Of a DNA stretch of 33,097 nt, positions 1 to 8,676 are shown in pieces. The translations under genes were made by a program, and so were the position numbers. Numbering within the stretch: the first letter of the stretch is position 1; each line of letters begins with the position of its first letter. The notes below the pieces were generated by a model that saw nothing but the letters and a program-made list of their open reading frames with translations, had not been told where the DNA came from and did not search any database. This DNA comes from Gammaproteobacteria bacterium (GTDB lineage: Bacteria > Pseudomonadota > Gammaproteobacteria > Tenderiales > Tenderiaceae): contig JAJRUN010000014.1 in assembly GCA_024277755.1 (NCBI GenBank), forward strand, positions 1 to 33,097, read 5' to 3'.

Positions 1-454
<454 letters not shown>

Positions 455-476
455 TTAAAAAATTTAATTTGTTTGC

Positions 477-767
477 TTAGGCTTCAATAACTGCAACAAC
501 GTCTTCTTCACGCATTACCAGCAGTTCTTCGCCATCAACCTTGATTTCAGTACCGGCAAATTTACCAAACAACACTTTGTCGCCAATCTTGACGTCCAAC
601 GGGCGCTTTTCGCCATTTTCGAGGATCTTGCCATTACCAGCAGCAACCACTTCGCCTTCCACAGGCTTTTCAGTCGCTGAACCAGGCAGAACAATCCCAC
701 CCGCTGAGGTACGCTCTTCTTCTATGCGACGAATAACGATACGATCATGCAAAGGACGGATATTCAT
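477..767 (-). CDS. groES: Co-chaperonin GroES (Hsp10)
   Basis: GroES is the heptameric lid of the GroEL folding chamber. The 96-residue product begins [18 protein letters not shown] and has the mobile-loop region near [15 protein letters not shown] (about residues 20-35). It also has the conserved segments [24 protein letters not shown] (split here only for description) and the C-terminal [14 protein letters not shown]. The length is typical of the family. The frame extends five codons further upstream, but the ATG at 765-767 is preferred because GGAG lies about 9 bases before it and the family starts at MNIRPLHD. It is first in the groES-groEL operon; the promoter and CIRCE operator lie at 830-886. 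Confidence 0.97.
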   Translation of the reverse strand: MNIRPLHDRIVIRRIEEERTSAGGIVLPGSATEKPVEGEVVAAGNGKILENGEKRPLDVKIGDKVLFGKFAGTEIKVDGEELLVMREEDVVAVIEA

Positions 768-829
768 TCTTGATATCTCCAATTAATTCAAAAAGTTAAA
801 ATAAAAACAAATCATGTGGAGCGCAGTTT

Positions 830-856
830 TTGGCACTCCCTCGTAAAGAGTGCTAA
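830..856 (-). promoter_or_regulatory. CIRCE operator (HrcA repressor site) of groESL
   Basis: Read on the minus strand, the site is TTAGCACTC, nine bases, then GAGTGCCAA. The classical CIRCE element is TTAGCACTC-N9-GAGTGCTAA, so 17 of 18 arm bases match and the spacer is exactly nine. It sits just downstream of the -10 box, where HrcA would block initiation or early elongation of groES-groEL. HrcA itself is not in the window, so its presence is inferred. Confidence 0.95.
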
Positions 857-858
857 AC

Positions 859-886
859 ATAATAGGGGCAAATATCTCATAGTCAA
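859..886 (-). promoter_or_regulatory. Sigma-70-type promoter of groES-groEL
   Basis: On the minus strand a TTGACT -35 box (881-886) is separated by 16 bases from a TATTAT -10 box (859-864). The CIRCE operator begins two bases after the -10 box, placing the transcription start inside or beside the operator. This is the standard arrangement for HrcA-controlled groE operons. No convincing sigma-32 heat-shock promoter was seen here. Confidence 0.8.
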
Positions 887-976
887 CCCCGGGCAAGGTC
901 ACAATTTTGAAAGAATTTCAGAGATTCAACAGCCTGAACTAAAAAGAAGCAGAAGAGAACATTTAACTTAGGGCGC

Positions 977-1432
977 TCAAGGCTGGTCGTCTTTGTCGCG
1001 AGAAAATTCGCCTTCAATAGTACGTGGGCCATTACGATGCGGCTGTGACGTACCAGCAACCCCATCAACATTAAATATACCGCGCCGCAAAAGCCCGGCA
1101 ATCAGCCCTTGTCGCAGCGGCGGTATCAGACAAACAAAGCCAATCGTATCGGTAAAAAAACCCGGTGTCAGCAACAGGGCACCACCAAACAACAGCAGCA
1201 CACCCTCAAGCAACTGCAAGGCGGGCAACTCGCCACGCGCCATACTTGCCTGCACCCGTCGCAAGGTGGCAAATCCCTGCTGACGCAGCAACAGAGCACC
1301 GAGCACAGCTGTAAACACGACCAGAAAGACCGTCGGAATAGCACCAATCATCCCACCCACCTGAATCAGCAGATAAATTTCTATAATAGGTACAATCAAA
1401 AACAGTACTAGCAAGGTTCGAAATGAAAACAT
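977..1432 (-). CDS. fxsA: FxsA family inner-membrane protein
   Basis: The 151-residue product starts MFSFRTLLVLFLIVPIIEIYLLIQVGG and has the FxsA family pattern. A first membrane segment contains the conserved PIIEIYLL, then come a second one (IPTVFLVVFTAVLGALLL), the LRRVQASMARGELP loop, and further hydrophobic stretches (LLEGVLLLFGGALLLTPGFFTDTIGF). The C-terminal 35 residues are hydrophilic. E. coli FxsA (158 aa) relieves exclusion of phage T7 by the F plasmid; its native role is unclear. A TTG-started extension of seven codons is possible, but the ATG at 1430-1432 fits the family start. It lies upstream of groES on the same strand and is divergent from cutA. Confidence 0.88.
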   Translation of the reverse strand: MFSFRTLLVLFLIVPIIEIYLLIQVGGMIGAIPTVFLVVFTAVLGALLLRQQGFATLRRVQASMARGELPALQLLEGVLLLFGGALLLTPGFFTDTIGFVCLIPPLRQGLIAGLLRRGIFNVDGVAGTSQPHRNGPRTIEGEFSRDKDDQP

Positions 1433-1518
1433 TTGGGCCACCCCTTTATTCAAGCCGTTATTCTACACCAGCCTCAGAGGCTTTGCTCCACGACCAATGT
1501 TCCGGTATCTTGCCGGGC

Positions 1519-1839
1519 ATGCAACAAAAATCACAAATCGTACTCAACACCTGCCCCGATGAAGAGACGGCGCGCGAAATCGCCAGCCTGCTTATCGAGC
1601 AACAGTTAGCCGCCTGTGTCAACATCATCCCGGCCATCGAGTCTGTCTACCGTTGGCAGGACAAGGTCGAATTCGCCACTGAATACCTGCTAATCATCAA
1701 GACCCAGAGCGACTGTTATACTGAGCTGGAAAACACCATCCAAACACTGCACCCCTATGAACTTCCAGAGATAGTGGCTGTCCCTATTGAGGCTGGCCTG
1801 CCGGCCTATCTTGACTGGATCAATAACAATACGAAGTAA
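1519..1839 (+). CDS. cutA: Divalent-cation tolerance protein CutA
   Basis: CutA is a small trimeric cytoplasmic protein of the PII-like fold, named for copper tolerance in E. coli; its exact biochemical role is not settled. The 106-residue product MQQKSQIVLNTCPDEETA contains the family signatures ACVNIIP (about residues 36-42), YRWQDKVE, EYLLIIKT and HPYELPEIVAVPI. The open frame extends 32 codons upstream, but that part overlaps the fxsA 5' end and is not CutA-like, so the ATG at 1519 is chosen; the ribosome site there is weak. Its stop is five bases before dsbD, and the cutA-dsbD pairing is common in gammaproteobacteria. Confidence 0.93.
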   Translation: MQQKSQIVLNTCPDEETAREIASLLIEQQLAACVNIIPAIESVYRWQDKVEFATEYLLIIKTQSDCYTELENTIQTLHPYELPEIVAVPIEAGLPAYLDWINNNTK

Positions 1840-1844
1840 TCGCC

Positions 1845-3764
1845 ATGTCTGCCAAGCTAAATTCCAAAACATTCCTTTTCTGCCTGACTCTGTTAATTAG
1901 CTGGCTCGGTTTCATCCCTGCCCAGTCAATCGCTACAGACGAATGGGAGGCAATCACCGTTGAACCCAGCCAGGACAAAGGCATACTCGACAGCCTCTCA
2001 TCTTTCGGACAAAAACTCGGCTTTGGTAGCGGCAACCAAGGTCCATTCATCCCCCCTGAACAAGCCTTCATCCTCAGTGCGGACGTGGATGATGCCTACA
2101 ACCTGACAGTACGCTGGGACATCACCGATGGTTACTATTTGTATCGCGACAAGTTCCGGTTTGAGTTAATCGATGCCGACGGCATTTCAATCCAGGCCTT
2201 TGAATTGCCTCGCGGTGAAGAAAAGCACGATGAGAATTTTGGTCTGATGGAAGTATTTCATAACGAAATCGAAGCCAAACTGCCACTCCAGCGTGACAAC
2301 ACCCTAGCCACCGATATCACCCTGCAAGTCAAATATCAAGGCTGCGCTGAGGCCGGTTTCTGCTACCCGCCCATGAAACAACTGCTGACCCTCAGCCTGC
2401 CAAAAGCCATCGGCCCGCCCCCCGCACGCACAAGCAACAGCAGCTTTGTTTCCGCACAGGACAGATACGCCAACAACCTGGCACAAGACAGCCTGTTACT
2501 GAGCATGCTCAGCTTCTTCGGCCTGGGCCTGCTACTCACCTTTACCCCCTGCGTGCTACCAATGATTCCGATCCTGTCCAGCATCATCGCTGGCCAGGGC
2601 AGCAACATCACCACCCGCCGAGCCTTTTCTTTATCACTCATCTATGTGCTGGCAATGGCCCTCACCTACACCATTGCCGGGGTGATTGCGGCTCTGTTTG
2701 GCAGCAACCTGCAAGCTGCCTTTCAAAACCCCTGGGTACTGGGCAGCTTTAGCGCCGTATTTGTCGTCTTGGCACTGTCCATGTTCGGTTTTTATGAATT
2801 ACAAATGCCCCAGACCATCCAGAACAAGCTAACCAGTTTCAGCAACAAACAACGTGGAGGCAGTTATGTTGGTGTCGCTGTCATGGGCTTGCTTTCGGCC
2901 CTGATCGTCGGCCCCTGCATCGCTGCCCCACTGGCCGGTGCACTGATTTATATCGGCCAGACTGGCGATGCCGTACTCGGTGCCGCAGCACTATTTTCCC
3001 TAAGCATGGGCATGGGCGCACCACTCTTATTAATTGGCACCTCGGCAGGCAAGCTCATACCCAAAGCCGGGCCGTGGATGAACACCATCAAAGCCATCTT
3101 TGGTGTCATGCTAATTGGCGTAGCCATCTGGATGCTGGAACGCATCATTCCCGCTGCAATCGGCATGGCCTTATGGGGTATTTTGCTAGTGGTCTGCGCT
3201 GTTTACCTCGGCGCCGTTGAGCGTCTGCAACCGGAAGCCAGTGGCTGGCGAAAATTATGGAAAGGCGTCGGTATCGTCACCCTAATTTATGGCGGCATGC
3301 TGCTAATCGGCGCCGCCAGCGGCAGTAAAGACCCGCTGCAGCCGCTGATCAGCACCTGTCAAGGCGATGACTGCGGCCAGACAACCCAACAACACAGCCT
3401 GGCATTCAAACAAATCAAAGGCATGAAAGGTCTGCAACAAGAACTACAACTCGCCGCGGCTCAAAATAAAACCGCCATGCTCGATTTCTATGCCGACTGG
3501 TGCATATCCTGTGTCGAAATGGAAAAAAAGACCTTTTCCGACACCGGCGTGCAAGCCGCACTGGCCGACACCATCCTGCTACAGGCTGATGTCACCTTGA
3601 ATGACGCACAAGACAAAGAGCTGCTTGAGACCTTTGGACTGTTTGGCCCACCATCTATATTATTTTTCGACCAATCAGGGCAAGAGCTGTCGAAGTTTCG
3701 CCTGATGGGCTTTCTCGACGCTGATGGTTTCAAGACCCATATCGCAGCGGCGCAAACGCTATAG
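1845..3764 (+). CDS. dsbD: Thiol:disulfide interchange protein DsbD
   Basis: DsbD carries electrons from cytoplasmic thioredoxin across the inner membrane to periplasmic DsbC/DsbG and cytochrome c maturation factors. The 639-residue product has all expected parts. There is a signal peptide (residues 1-30) and an N-terminal periplasmic alpha domain with the CAEAGFCYPP cysteine pair (C167, C173). The membrane beta domain of about eight helices has TPCVLP (C236) and GPCIAAP (C358). The C-terminal thioredoxin domain has WCISC (C553, C556). All six redox cysteines are present, so it should be active. The stop is TAG. It is probably co-transcribed with cutA and the TlpA-like gene 13 bases downstream. 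Confidence 0.97.
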   Translation: MSAKLNSKTFLFCLTLLISWLGFIPAQSIATDEWEAITVEPSQDKGILDSLSSFGQKLGFGSGNQGPFIPPEQAFILSADVDDAYNLTVRWDITDGYYLYRDKFRFELIDADGISIQAFELPRGEEKHDENFGLMEVFHNEIEAKLPLQRDNTLATDITLQVKYQGCAEAGFCYPPMKQLLTLSLPKAIGPPPARTSNSSFVSAQDRYANNLAQDSLLLSMLSFFGLGLLLTFTPCVLPMIPILSSIIAGQGSNITTRRAFSLSLIYVLAMALTYTIAGVIAALFGSNLQAAFQNPWVLGSFSAVFVVLALSMFGFYELQMPQTIQNKLTSFSNKQRGGSYVGVAVMGLLSALIVGPCIAAPLAGALIYIGQTGDAVLGAAALFSLSMGMGAPLLLIGTSAGKLIPKAGPWMNTIKAIFGVMLIGVAIWMLERIIPAAIGMALWGILLVVCAVYLGAVERLQPEASGWRKLWKGVGIVTLIYGGMLLIGAASGSKDPLQPLISTCQGDDCGQTTQQHSLAFKQIKGMKGLQQELQLAAAQNKTAMLDFYADWCISCVEMEKKTFSDTGVQAALADTILLQADVTLNDAQDKELLETFGLFGPPSILFFDQSGQELSKFRLMGFLDADGFKTHIAAAQTL

Positions 3765-3777
3765 GGCAAGGATTCAC

Positions 3778-4320
3778 ATGAACAAAAAAAACGTAGCCGT
3801 CATTACGGTGGCCATTGTTATATTTGGCGTCATCATCGGCAATTTTGCCGTCAGCATGTTTAGTCAAACCTCTAAACCCGCAGCTGAAGCGCCATCTCTA
3901 ATCGGCTCGAAACTGCCCAATTACAGTCTTCTTAGCCTTGATGGTGTACGCGAAAGAAGCGAACAGTGGCTAGGCAAGATACAGGTCATCAATTTCTGGG
4001 CCACCTGGTGCCCCCCCTGTAAACGCGAAATACCGACGCTAATCGAGGTGCAAAATGAGTTTCGCGACCACAACGTTCAAATCATCGGCATTGCCCTCGA
4101 TGACCCCAGGGCAGTAGAGAAATATGTAGCAGAAATCGGCATCAACTATCCAATCCTAGTGGGCGATGACGACGTAGTCAGAGTCTCGGAAAGCTTGGGC
4201 AATGACATGGGCATCCTGCCTTACACGGTGATTGTTAATCAGGCAGGCAATATCAGTTTCATCCGTTATGGCGAAGTAGATAAAGAAACTGTAGAAAGCG
4301 AGATCAGAAAACTGCTTTAA
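3778..4320 (+). CDS. TlpA/ResA-like membrane-anchored thiol-disulfide oxidoreductase
   Basis: The 180-residue protein has one N-terminal membrane anchor (residues 6-25, VAVITVAIVIFGVIIG) followed by a periplasmic thioredoxin fold. It has the active site FWATWCPPCKREIP (C78, C81) and the cis-Pro region ILPYTVIVN. This is the AhpC/TSA-TlpA family used for periplasmic thiol reduction, often in cytochrome c maturation. The location right after dsbD suggests that DsbD is its electron donor (inference). The frame begins earlier, but the ATG at 3778 has AAGGA upstream and gives the membrane anchor directly. A 155-bp gap to aroQ follows; it holds only a weak 6-bp inverted repeat (4335-4352). Confidence 0.9.
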   Translation: MNKKNVAVITVAIVIFGVIIGNFAVSMFSQTSKPAAEAPSLIGSKLPNYSLLSLDGVRERSEQWLGKIQVINFWATWCPPCKREIPTLIEVQNEFRDHNVQIIGIALDDPRAVEKYVAEIGINYPILVGDDDVVRVSESLGNDMGILPYTVIVNQAGNISFIRYGEVDKETVESEIRKLL

Positions 4321-4475
4321 CAACTAAACCATCGAGTTAGACGTTGCTAACTGCTGCCAACTTGCAGCGAACGGTCGCCAGCTTGATAAAAACTGGACAA
4401 AAACCACCTTGACGTGACAAAATCCCTTCAACTACCGGCACTTCGTTAACAAAATGTTCGTATTAAAGGGAATAC

Positions 4476-4919
4476 ATGGCCAAAATTCTGGTACTGAACG
4501 GCCCTAACTTGAACCTGCTTGGCAGCCGCGAACCGCAGCACTACGGCGCCACCAGGCTGGCCGACATCGACGCGTCACTGACTCAAACGGCTCAGCAGGC
4601 GAATCATGAGCTAAGCTGTTTTCAAAGCAATGCCGAACACGAACTCATTGAGCAGATTCACTTGGCGGGACAAAATCAGGTTGATTTCATCCTCATCAAC
4701 CCGGCGGCATTTACTCATACAAGCGTTGCGTTGCGCGATGCCTTGAGTGCAGTCCAAATCCCGTTTATTGAAATACATTTATCGAATATCCATGCCCGCG
4801 AGGGCTTTCGCCGCCAGTCTTATTTTTCAGACCTGGCACAAGGAGTGATCAGTGGGCTAGGTCCAATCGGCTACCCGCTAGCCTTGCAGGCCGCCATAGA
4901 ACAAATAACTCAAACTTAA
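4476..4919 (+). CDS. aroQ: 3-dehydroquinate dehydratase, type II
   Basis: This is the third step of the shikimate pathway: dehydration of 3-dehydroquinate to 3-dehydroshikimate in the cytoplasm. The 147-residue length fits the dodecameric type II family. Visible motifs are [18 protein letters not shown] with catalytic Tyr23, the conserved [16 protein letters not shown], and [14 protein letters not shown] with catalytic His101. AAAGGG lies before the ATG. The order aroQ-accB-accC is widely conserved in proteobacteria, and accB begins 23 bases later. Confidence 0.97.
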   Translation: MAKILVLNGPNLNLLGSREPQHYGATRLADIDASLTQTAQQANHELSCFQSNAEHELIEQIHLAGQNQVDFILINPAAFTHTSVALRDALSAVQIPFIEIHLSNIHAREGFRRQSYFSDLAQGVISGLGPIGYPLALQAAIEQITQT

Positions 4920-4942
4920 AACACTAACAACGGTTTAAAGAC

Positions 4943-5395
4943 ATGGACACACGCAAAATAAAAGCACTCATTGCACTATTAGAAGAATCGGATGTGACTG
5001 AAATCGAGATTCATGAAGGCGAAGAATCTGTTCGCATCAGTCGTCACAAGCAAGTGATTGCGGCTCCCGTAGCCGCCATGCCTGTTGCAGCACCAGCTGC
5101 GGCAGCCGCTCCAGTTGCAGAAGCCGCTCCAGTTGCAGAAGCAGCACCAGCCGCAGCTAGCGGCCACGAAGTGACGGCCCCCATGGTTGGTACTTTTTAT
5201 CGTTCTTCTTCGCCTGGCGCCAAGCCTTTCGCTGAAATTGGTCAGCAAATCAATGAAGGGGACACCCTCTGCATCATCGAAGCGATGAAGATGCTGAACC
5301 AGATTGAATCAGACAAATCAGGCAAGATTACAGCCATCCTGGTCGAAAATGGTCAACCAATTGAATACGGCCAACCACTGTTTGTCATTGAGTAA
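4943..5395 (+). CDS. accB: Biotin carboxyl carrier protein of acetyl-CoA carboxylase
   Basis: AccB carries biotin between the carboxylase (AccC) and carboxyltransferase (AccA/AccD) halves of acetyl-CoA carboxylase, the first step of fatty-acid synthesis. The 150-residue protein starts [23 protein letters not shown]. It then has a flexible Ala/Pro linker (about residues 43-72) and a C-terminal biotinyl domain with the EAMKM motif; Lys116 is the biotinylation site. The linker contains a tandem DNA repeat (5108-5143). It is 58 bp upstream of accC, with which it forms an operon. Confidence 0.97.
   Translation: MDTRKIKALIALLEESDVTEIEIHEGEESVRISRHKQVIAAPVAAMPVAAPAAAAAPVAEAAPVAEAAPAAASGHEVTAPMVGTFYRSSSPGAKPFAEIGQQINEGDTLCIIEAMKMLNQIESDKSGKITAILVENGQPIEYGQPLFVIE
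5108..5143 (+). repeat. Two tandem 18-bp repeats in the accB linker
   Basis: GCTCCAGTTGCAGAAGCC at 5108-5125 is followed directly by GCTCCAGTTGCAGAAGCA at 5126-5143, with one mismatch at the last base. They encode APVAEA twice within the Ala/Pro-rich hinge of AccB. Copy-number change would only alter the length of a flexible linker. Confidence 0.9.
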
Positions 5396-5453
5396 GCACA
5401 TCACCTGTTACGTAATACTCGGCCAAGCACACAGACAATAGAGTTAGAGACTT

Positions 5454-6797
5454 ATGTTCGAAAAAGTTGTTATCGCCAACCGTGGCGAAATCGCCCTTCG
5501 TATTTTGCGTGCCTGCCGCGAGCTGAGCATCAAAACCGTGGCTGTACACTCATCCGCCGACCGCGACCTGAAACATGTTCGCCTGGCAGACGAATCAGTT
5601 TGCATCGGCCCTGCCGATTCCACTCACAGCTACCTGAATATCCCTGCCCTGATTAGCGCCGCCGAAGTAACGGATGCTGTTGCCATCCATCCCGGGTACG
5701 GCTTTCTGTCTGAAAATGCTGACTTTGCCGAGCGCGTTGAGGAGAGCGGCTTCACCTTCATCGGCCCAAAACCCGAAACCATCCGCATCATGGGTGACAA
5801 GATCTCAGCCATCGAGGCAATGAAGGCCAGTGGCGTGCCCTGTGTTCCCGGGTCTGACGGCCCGCTAAGAGACAACCATGACGAAATTCTGGCGATGGCG
5901 CGCAAGATCGGCTACCCCGTCATTATCAAGGCTGCCGGCGGCGGCGGCGGTCGTGGTATGCGCGTCGTCAACAGTGAAGCGACCTTATTGCACTCCGTGG
6001 CTCTGACCAAGGTTGAGGCCGGTAGTTTTTTTGGCAATGACATTGTCTATATGGAGAAATTTCTCGAAAATCCACGCCATATCGAATTCCAGGTATTGGC
6101 CGACACCCACGGCAACGCCATTCATCTAGGTGAGCGTGACTGCTCCATGCAACGTCGTCACCAGAAGGTAATCGAAGAAGCACCAGCCCCAGGCATCAGC
6201 GACGAACTGCGCCAGAAGATGGGCAAGGTTTGCGCCAATGCCTGCATCAAAACAGGCTATCGCGGCGTTGGCACCTTTGAGTTTCTCTACGAGAACGGCG
6301 AGTTCTATTTCATCGAAATGAATACCCGCTTGCAAGTGGAGCACCCTGTCACCGAAATGATCACAGGCATTGACCTGGTGAAAGAACAGCTATTGGTTGC
6401 CGCAGGTGAAAAACTCTCATACACGCAAGAAGACATCAGCTTCAATGGCCACGCCATTGAGTGTCGCATCAATGCCGAAGACCCGGACAGTTTCATGCCT
6501 TGTCCCGGCAAGATTACCAACTTTCATGCCCCTGGCGGCTTGGGAGTGCGGGTCGATTCGCACATCTACAGTGGTTACTCCGTGCCGCCGCATTACGACT
6601 CCATGATTGGCAAACTGATCTGTCATGCCAGCGACCGTGAAACCGCCCTGGTACGCATGGCTGGCGCGCTGGACGAACTGGTCATTGACGGCATCAAGAC
6701 CAACAAAGCCTTGCACAGTCGCCTGGTACGAGACGCCGCCTTTATGGCTGGCAGCACCAGCATCCATTACCTGGAAAAGAAGCTCGGCCTCAGCTAA
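5454..6797 (+). CDS. accC: Biotin carboxylase subunit of acetyl-CoA carboxylase
   Basis: AccC carboxylates AccB-bound biotin using ATP and bicarbonate. The 447-residue product (E. coli 449) starts [21 protein letters not shown] and shows the biotin carboxylase N-domain. Its ATP-grasp domain has the glycine-rich loop [12 protein letters not shown] (Lys159) and the segments [29 protein letters not shown] and [12 protein letters not shown]. Every family signature is present. A 73-bp gap with a strong inverted repeat (6809-6851) separates it from prmA. Confidence 0.98.
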   Translation: MFEKVVIANRGEIALRILRACRELSIKTVAVHSSADRDLKHVRLADESVCIGPADSTHSYLNIPALISAAEVTDAVAIHPGYGFLSENADFAERVEESGFTFIGPKPETIRIMGDKISAIEAMKASGVPCVPGSDGPLRDNHDEILAMARKIGYPVIIKAAGGGGGRGMRVVNSEATLLHSVALTKVEAGSFFGNDIVYMEKFLENPRHIEFQVLADTHGNAIHLGERDCSMQRRHQKVIEEAPAPGISDELRQKMGKVCANACIKTGYRGVGTFEFLYENGEFYFIEMNTRLQVEHPVTEMITGIDLVKEQLLVAAGEKLSYTQEDISFNGHAIECRINAEDPDSFMPCPGKITNFHAPGGLGVRVDSHIYSGYSVPPHYDSMIGKLICHASDRETALVRMAGALDELVIDGIKTNKALHSRLVRDAAFMAGSTSIHYLEKKLGLS

Positions 6798-6808
6798 ACC
6801 AACACCAA

Positions 6809-6851
6809 GGACGTACTGGCAACGACGTAAAAATGTAAGCCCAGTACGTCC
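6809..6851 (+). repeat. 11-bp perfect inverted repeat between accC and prmA
   Basis: GGACGTACTGG (6809-6819) pairs perfectly with CCAGTACGTCC (6841-6851) around a 21-base loop. There is no T-tract after the right arm, so it is not a standard intrinsic terminator. It could be an mRNA processing or stabilising stem, an attenuating hairpin, or a protein-binding palindrome. Its right arm ends 19 bases before the prmA ATG. Confidence 0.75.
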
Positions 6852-6870
6852 CTTAACCCAGCGATCACCT

Positions 6871-7749
6871 ATGCCCTGGTTACAAATTAAATTCGACAGC
6901 TCACCACAACAGGTTGACCATGTCAGTGACCTACTAACCGGGCTGGGCGCAGCAGCCGTGACGTTTGAAGACGCTGCAGATCAACCCTTGTTCGAACCCG
7001 ATCCAGGCGAAACCAGGCTGTGGAACAACACCCGCATCATTGGCCTGTTCGACGCCAACGTCGATATGCCAGGCATCATTGAACAACTCAAACAGACTCT
7101 GGGCAAGCACGCGCCGCAGCAGATACAGGTCAACCCCCTCGAAGATAAAGACTGGGTACGGGCCTGGATGGACACATTCAAACCGATTCGTTTTGGCCAA
7201 AACCTGTGGATCTGTCCCAGCTGGCACACCCCCGACCAACCTGACGCCACCAACGTCATGCTTGACCCAGGTTTAGCCTTTGGCACCGGCACCCACCCCA
7301 CCACCGCCCTGTGCATGGAGTGGCTGGATGCCAACCCACCGGTTGGCCTTGAGGTGGTGGATTTTGGTTGTGGCTCTGGCATTCTCGCCATCGCTGCTGC
7401 CCTACTGGGGGCAGCACACGTCGCGGCCATTGACCACGACCCACAAGCGGTATTGGCCACCAATGACAACGCCGAAAAAAACAATGTCAGCGACAAGGTC
7501 AATGCCCTGCTGCCACGACAATTTGCAGACCAGCCAGCCGACCTAATCCTGGCCAACATCCTCGCCAATCCATTGTTGGAACTAGCACCACGCTTTGCCG
7601 AACTGCTCAAACCTGGCGGCCAGATTGTGCTATCAGGCATCCTCGCCGAGCAGGCCGAACAGATATTGCAACGCTATGCAGAATGGTTTGACCTGCAATC
7701 GCCGACGCAACAAGATGACTGGGTACGAATCGACGGCATACGCCGTTAA
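6871..7749 (+). CDS. prmA: Ribosomal protein L11 methyltransferase
   Basis: PrmA trimethylates lysines and the N-terminus of ribosomal protein L11 using S-adenosylmethionine. The 292-residue product (E. coli 293) starts MPWLQIKFDSSPQQVDHVS. It has the N-terminal L11-recognition domain, the linker PGLAFGTGTHPTT, the SAM-binding motif VVDFGCGSGILAIAA and the motif LILANILANPLLELAP. The same frame is open upstream into the end of accC, but that part is unlike PrmA; the ATG at 6871 matches the family start. accC-prmA adjacency is widely conserved. Confidence 0.96.
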   Translation: MPWLQIKFDSSPQQVDHVSDLLTGLGAAAVTFEDAADQPLFEPDPGETRLWNNTRIIGLFDANVDMPGIIEQLKQTLGKHAPQQIQVNPLEDKDWVRAWMDTFKPIRFGQNLWICPSWHTPDQPDATNVMLDPGLAFGTGTHPTTALCMEWLDANPPVGLEVVDFGCGSGILAIAAALLGAAHVAAIDHDPQAVLATNDNAEKNNVSDKVNALLPRQFADQPADLILANILANPLLELAPRFAELLKPGGQIVLSGILAEQAEQILQRYAEWFDLQSPTQQDDWVRIDGIRR

Positions 7750-7768
7750 GCCCAGGCTACATAACAGC

Positions 7769-8569
7769 ATGTATACACACTGCCCCCATTGCGACACCTA
7801 TTTCCGCATCTCCTCGGAACAGATAAAATCAGCCAATGGCGACGTCCGCTGCGGTCGTTGTTTTGGTGTTTTTAACGCCATCAAAAATCTGGCGGACAAG
7901 CCACCAGCAACCACTGACAGCGATCCAAAAGAAAAACCTCAAAGCGTTCCCGACCACGAAGATACAGTTAAAGAAAGCAGCAAAACCAGCCCTGCCGAGA
8001 CAACCATTGAGTCCCGCCAAGACAGCCAGGAAAAGGCCACGCAGACGCATTCACAGCAGATCATTGAAGAATTTCAATGGCAGGCAAGCCCCCAGCCAAA
8101 AGGAAAACGCCTGACCTGGACATTACTAAGCCTGCCGCTATTGGCCCTACTGGGACTGCAATATGTCTATTACAACCTCAATCAACTATCCCAAAACAAT
8201 CAATACCGCCCGGCATTGACAAGCCTGTGCTCACTAACAGGCTGTGAGTTACCACTATTTAAATCACCACAACAAATAGAGCTGGCACATCGCGACATTC
8301 GCGCCCACGCCAGAAAAAAGAATATCCTGGTGGTCAAGGCGACTATTACCAACCTGGCTGATATCACCCAGGCCTTTCCAATCATGCAGCTCAGCATGCA
8401 GGACATCACAGGCCACACCATCGCCGGCAGGCGCTTTCTGCCCAGCGAATACTTGGTCGACAACAGTCATATTGACGCAGGCATTGCCGCCAGGCAAAGC
8501 TATCAAATCCAGCTCAACCTGATCGACCCCGGTAAGGATGCCGTGGGTTTTGAGTTCGAATTTCTGTAG
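7769..8569 (+). CDS. Zinc-ribbon membrane protein with DUF3426 domain
   Basis: The 266-residue protein begins with an MJ0042-type zinc ribbon, MYTHCPHCDTYFRISSEQ followed by VRCGRCFGVFNA, with two CxxC pairs. Next come a hydrophilic, probably disordered Lys/Glu/Ser/Thr-rich linker (about residues 40-110), one membrane segment (TLLSLPLLALLGLQYVYY, about 118-135), and a C-terminal DUF3426 domain outside the membrane. Proteins of this layout sit next to prmA in many proteobacteria; their function is not established. The start is the ATG at 7769, giving the zinc ribbon at the exact N-terminus. The stop is TAG. Confidence 0.88.
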   Translation: MYTHCPHCDTYFRISSEQIKSANGDVRCGRCFGVFNAIKNLADKPPATTDSDPKEKPQSVPDHEDTVKESSKTSPAETTIESRQDSQEKATQTHSQQIIEEFQWQASPQPKGKRLTWTLLSLPLLALLGLQYVYYNLNQLSQNNQYRPALTSLCSLTGCELPLFKSPQQIELAHRDIRAHARKKNILVVKATITNLADITQAFPIMQLSMQDITGHTIAGRRFLPSEYLVDNSHIDAGIAARQSYQIQLNLIDPGKDAVGFEFEFL

Positions 8570-8676
8570 AAAATCCTCTGCAAAGCTTTTCTCCATACCC
8601 TGTTTAAGGGTAAAATCCGCGGTTCGGCTCAGAGGCCGCCCTCATTAACATTTGATCACAGGTTGGCAAGCGATTC

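Noticed and set aside
4335-4352. AGTTAG-N6-CTAACT after the TlpA-like gene as a terminator
   Set aside because: The stem is short and AT-rich and has no T-tract; termination is not supported.
5873-6100. Possible CRISPR, tRNA or mobile-element signals anywhere in the window
   Set aside because: No repeat-spacer pattern, cloverleaf, transposase, integrase or target-site duplication was found on reading either strand; the coordinates given are only a placeholder inside accC.
6625-6870. In-frame open extension upstream of prmA overlapping the end of accC
   Set aside because: The translated part is unlike PrmA, overlaps a certain accC, and PrmA homology starts exactly at the ATG at 6871.
6981-7640. 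Open frame of 219 codons antisense to prmA
   Set aside because: It is a reverse-strand shadow of a clear gene, with low-complexity Ser/Arg/Pro composition and no family resemblance.
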